Assembly: GCF_019392245.1 (NCBI RefSeq)
Contig: NZ_JAHXRL010000003.1
Location: 62,001 to 126,000 of the forward strand
Origin: Sulfitobacter sp. CW3
Lineage (GTDB): Bacteria > Pseudomonadota > Alphaproteobacteria > Rhodobacterales > Rhodobacteraceae
DNA length: 64,000 nt
Direction of reading: 5' to 3'
Shown: positions 62,759 through 64,000 of the stretch, piece after piece
Layout: each line of letters starts with the position of its first letter
Numbering within the stretch: the stretch's first letter is position 1
Notes under the pieces: model-generated
What the model was told of the DNA's origin: nothing
Database searches by the model: none
What the model saw: the letters and a program-made list of their open reading frames with translations, nothing else
Position numbers and translations under genes: made by a program

Positions 62759-63112
62759 ATGGCCCGCGTCACCGTTGAAGATTGTGTGGACAAAGTTCCA
62801 AACCGGTTCGAGCTTGTTATGCTTGCCGCGCACCGTGCCCGTGAAATTGCAGCAGGTTCGCCTGTTACAGTCGACCGCGACAATGACAAAAACCCTGTCG
62901 TTTCCCTGCGTGAAATCGCTGATGAAACGCAGTCTGCTGACGATCTGCGCGAGCGTCTGATCGAAAGCAACCAGAACCAGATCGAAGTTGACGAACCAGA
63001 AGAAGACGCCATGGCGTTGCTGATGGGGGCTGAACAGGACAAGCCGGAAGAAGACAGCATGTCCGAAGAGATGTTGCTGCGGCAACTGATGGCAGCGCAA
63101 GGGCAGGGCTAA
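62759..63112 (+). CDS. rpoZ: RNA polymerase omega subunit
   Basis: A 117-residue omega: [30 protein letters not shown] is canonical, and the C-terminal 45 residues are acidic. It assists assembly of beta' and is a binding site for ppGpp in many proteobacteria. Next to the RelA/SpoT gene, as often found. Confidence 0.96.
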   Translation: MARVTVEDCVDKVPNRFELVMLAAHRAREIAAGSPVTVDRDNDKNPVVSLREIADETQSADDLRERLIESNQNQIEVDEPEEDAMALLMGAEQDKPEEDSMSEEMLLRQLMAAQGQG

Positions 63113-63148
63113 GACCCGCGCCCTTCGGGGCAAAGAGGCAGTACAGGC

Positions 63149-64000
63149 ATGAACACCGCCGACATTACGGCTGACGATCTTGTCGCGCTTGTTCGCGCCT
63201 ATAACCCTAAATCAAACGAAAAACTCATCCGTCTCGCCTATGACTACGGCGAGAAGATGCACGAGGGGCAGTTTCGCCATTCAGGCGAGCCCTATTTTAC
63301 GCATCCTGTTTCCGTTGCCGCCATCTTGACCGAGCAGCAGCTGGATGATGCCACGATCATTACCGCCTTGCTGCACGACACGATCGAGGACACCAAAGCG
63401 TCTTATGCCGAGGTCGAGAAACGATTTGGTCAGGATGTCGCCGAGCTGGTTGATGGCGTTACAAAGCTGACCAACCTTCAGCTGAATTCGACCGAGACCA
63501 AGCAAGCCGAGAATTTCCGCAAACTGTTTATGGCGATGTCCAAGGACCTGCGGGTGATCTTGGTCAAGCTGGCCGACCGCTTGCATAATATGCGCACGAT
63601 CAAATCGATGCGCCCCGATAAGCAGGTTCAAAAGGCCCGAGAAACGATGGATATCTATGCACCGCTTGCCGGGCGCATGGGTATGCAGTGGATGCGCGAA
63701 GAGCTGGAGGATCTGGCCTTTCGCGTCTTGAACCCTGAGGGGCGGCAATCGATCATCCGCCGCTTTATCACGTTGCAGCGCGAAACGGGCGATGTGATCC
63801 AGCGGATCACCGGCGACATGCGTCAAGAGCTTGAGAAAGCCGGGATCGAGGCCGAGGTCTTTGGTCGTGCGAAAAAACCGTATTCGATCTGGCGCAAGAT
63901 GCAGGAAAAGGATCTGTCGTTTTCGCGGCTGTCCGACATCTATGGCTTCCGTGTGATCACCACATCTGACGATGAATGCTATCGGGCGCTTGGTGTTATT
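63149..64000 (+). CDS. bifunctional (p)ppGpp synthetase/hydrolase (RSH), 3' end cut
   Basis: Rel/Spo homologue controlling the stringent response. The first 284 residues are visible: an HD hydrolase domain with GEPYFTHPVSVAAIL, ALLHDTIEDT and VKLADRLHNMRTI, then the start of the synthetase domain (YGFRVITTSDDECYRALGV). The intact HDxxED motif predicts hydrolase activity. The ORF runs off the window end with no stop. Confidence 0.96.
   Translation, partial: MNTADITADDLVALVRAYNPKSNEKLIRLAYDYGEKMHEGQFRHSGEPYFTHPVSVAAILTEQQLDDATIITALLHDTIEDTKASYAEVEKRFGQDVAELVDGVTKLTNLQLNSTETKQAENFRKLFMAMSKDLRVILVKLADRLHNMRTIKSMRPDKQVQKARETMDIYAPLAGRMGMQWMREELEDLAFRVLNPEGRQSIIRRFITLQRETGDVIQRITGDMRQELEKAGIEAEVFGRAKKPYSIWRKMQEKDLSFSRLSDIYGFRVITTSDDECYRALGVI

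Noticed and set aside
1-64000. CRISPR array, prophage, transposon or integron
   Set aside because: No regular repeat-spacer pattern, transposase, integrase or phage gene is visible; gene content and composition look uniform.

Overview
The window is a chromosomal segment of an alphaproteobacterium, most likely a marine Rhodobacterales (Roseobacter-group) species. This is inferred from MipZ, a stand-alone F0 ATP synthase operon with b and b' subunits, tandem peptide deformylase genes next to fmt, a box-type benzoyl-CoA pathway, a complete phosphonate C-P lyase locus, and short GC-rich intergenic repeats of a kind I associate with this order. I see no insertion sequence, prophage, CRISPR array, rRNA or tRNA gene. 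The first gene (TRAP permease) and the last (RelA/SpoT) are cut by the window ends.

Layout. 1-12.9 kb: aerobic benzoyl-CoA (box) catabolism on the plus strand: TRAP permease, feruloyl-CoA synthase-like ligase, benzoate-CoA ligase, alpha/beta hydrolase, DUF309 protein, BoxC, BoxB, BoxA, a hotdog thioesterase, the regulator BoxR, and a degenerate 3-hydroxyacyl-CoA dehydrogenase homologue. No boxD-type aldehyde dehydrogenase lies in the window. 12.9-14.6 kb: a lone Tat-exported peptide-type ABC substrate-binding protein. 14.9-21 kb: homogentisate catabolism (HmgA, fumarylacetoacetase, a metallo-beta-lactamase-fold protein, an FAD aromatic hydroxylase, DUF2783) with a divergent MarR regulator. 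21-23.1 kb: EamA transporter, MipZ and a small protein. 23.3-35.1 kb: phosphonate use (phnGHIJKL, phnN, phnM, divergent phnF, a hexapeptide transferase, phnCDEE). 35.4-41.7 kb: translation and secretion genes (rpmE, rplS, purC, trmD, rimM, rpsP, chorismate mutase, a NIPSNAP protein, ffh with a structured leader). 41.8-44.9 kb: azoreductase with a divergent LysR gene, an EamA transporter, a 25-residue membrane peptide and an ArsR regulator. 45.1-47.7 kb: atpI-B-E-F'-F. 47.8-55.3 kb: FadR-type regulator, lipoprotein, SMC, glutathionyl-hydroquinone reductase and a MalY/PatB-type enzyme. 55.4-58.1 kb: three def genes, fmt and a GlsB-type protein. 58.1-64 kb: ispH-DUF3429-methyltransferase-rnhA-TRIC operon, NYN-domain protein, folK, rpoZ and the RelA/SpoT start.

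Two separate aromatic routes (benzoyl-CoA epoxidation and homogentisate ring cleavage) sit side by side with their own regulators. The phn locus holds import, C-P bond cleavage and ribose-phosphate processing, with one strong palindrome in the phnF/phnG divergent promoter. Many genes overlap as ATGA or TAATG, which indicates translational coupling.

I did not find a clear new multi-gene system. The best leads are: a degenerate dehydrogenase coupled to boxR; tandem perfect hairpins between boxC and boxB; a third peptide deformylase that has lost its catalytic Cys and Glu; short genes of 25, 38 and 49 codons, two of them ATGA-coupled to rimM and trmD; the ffh leader RNA; and a 15-bp-arm hairpin between ispH and the NYN gene.
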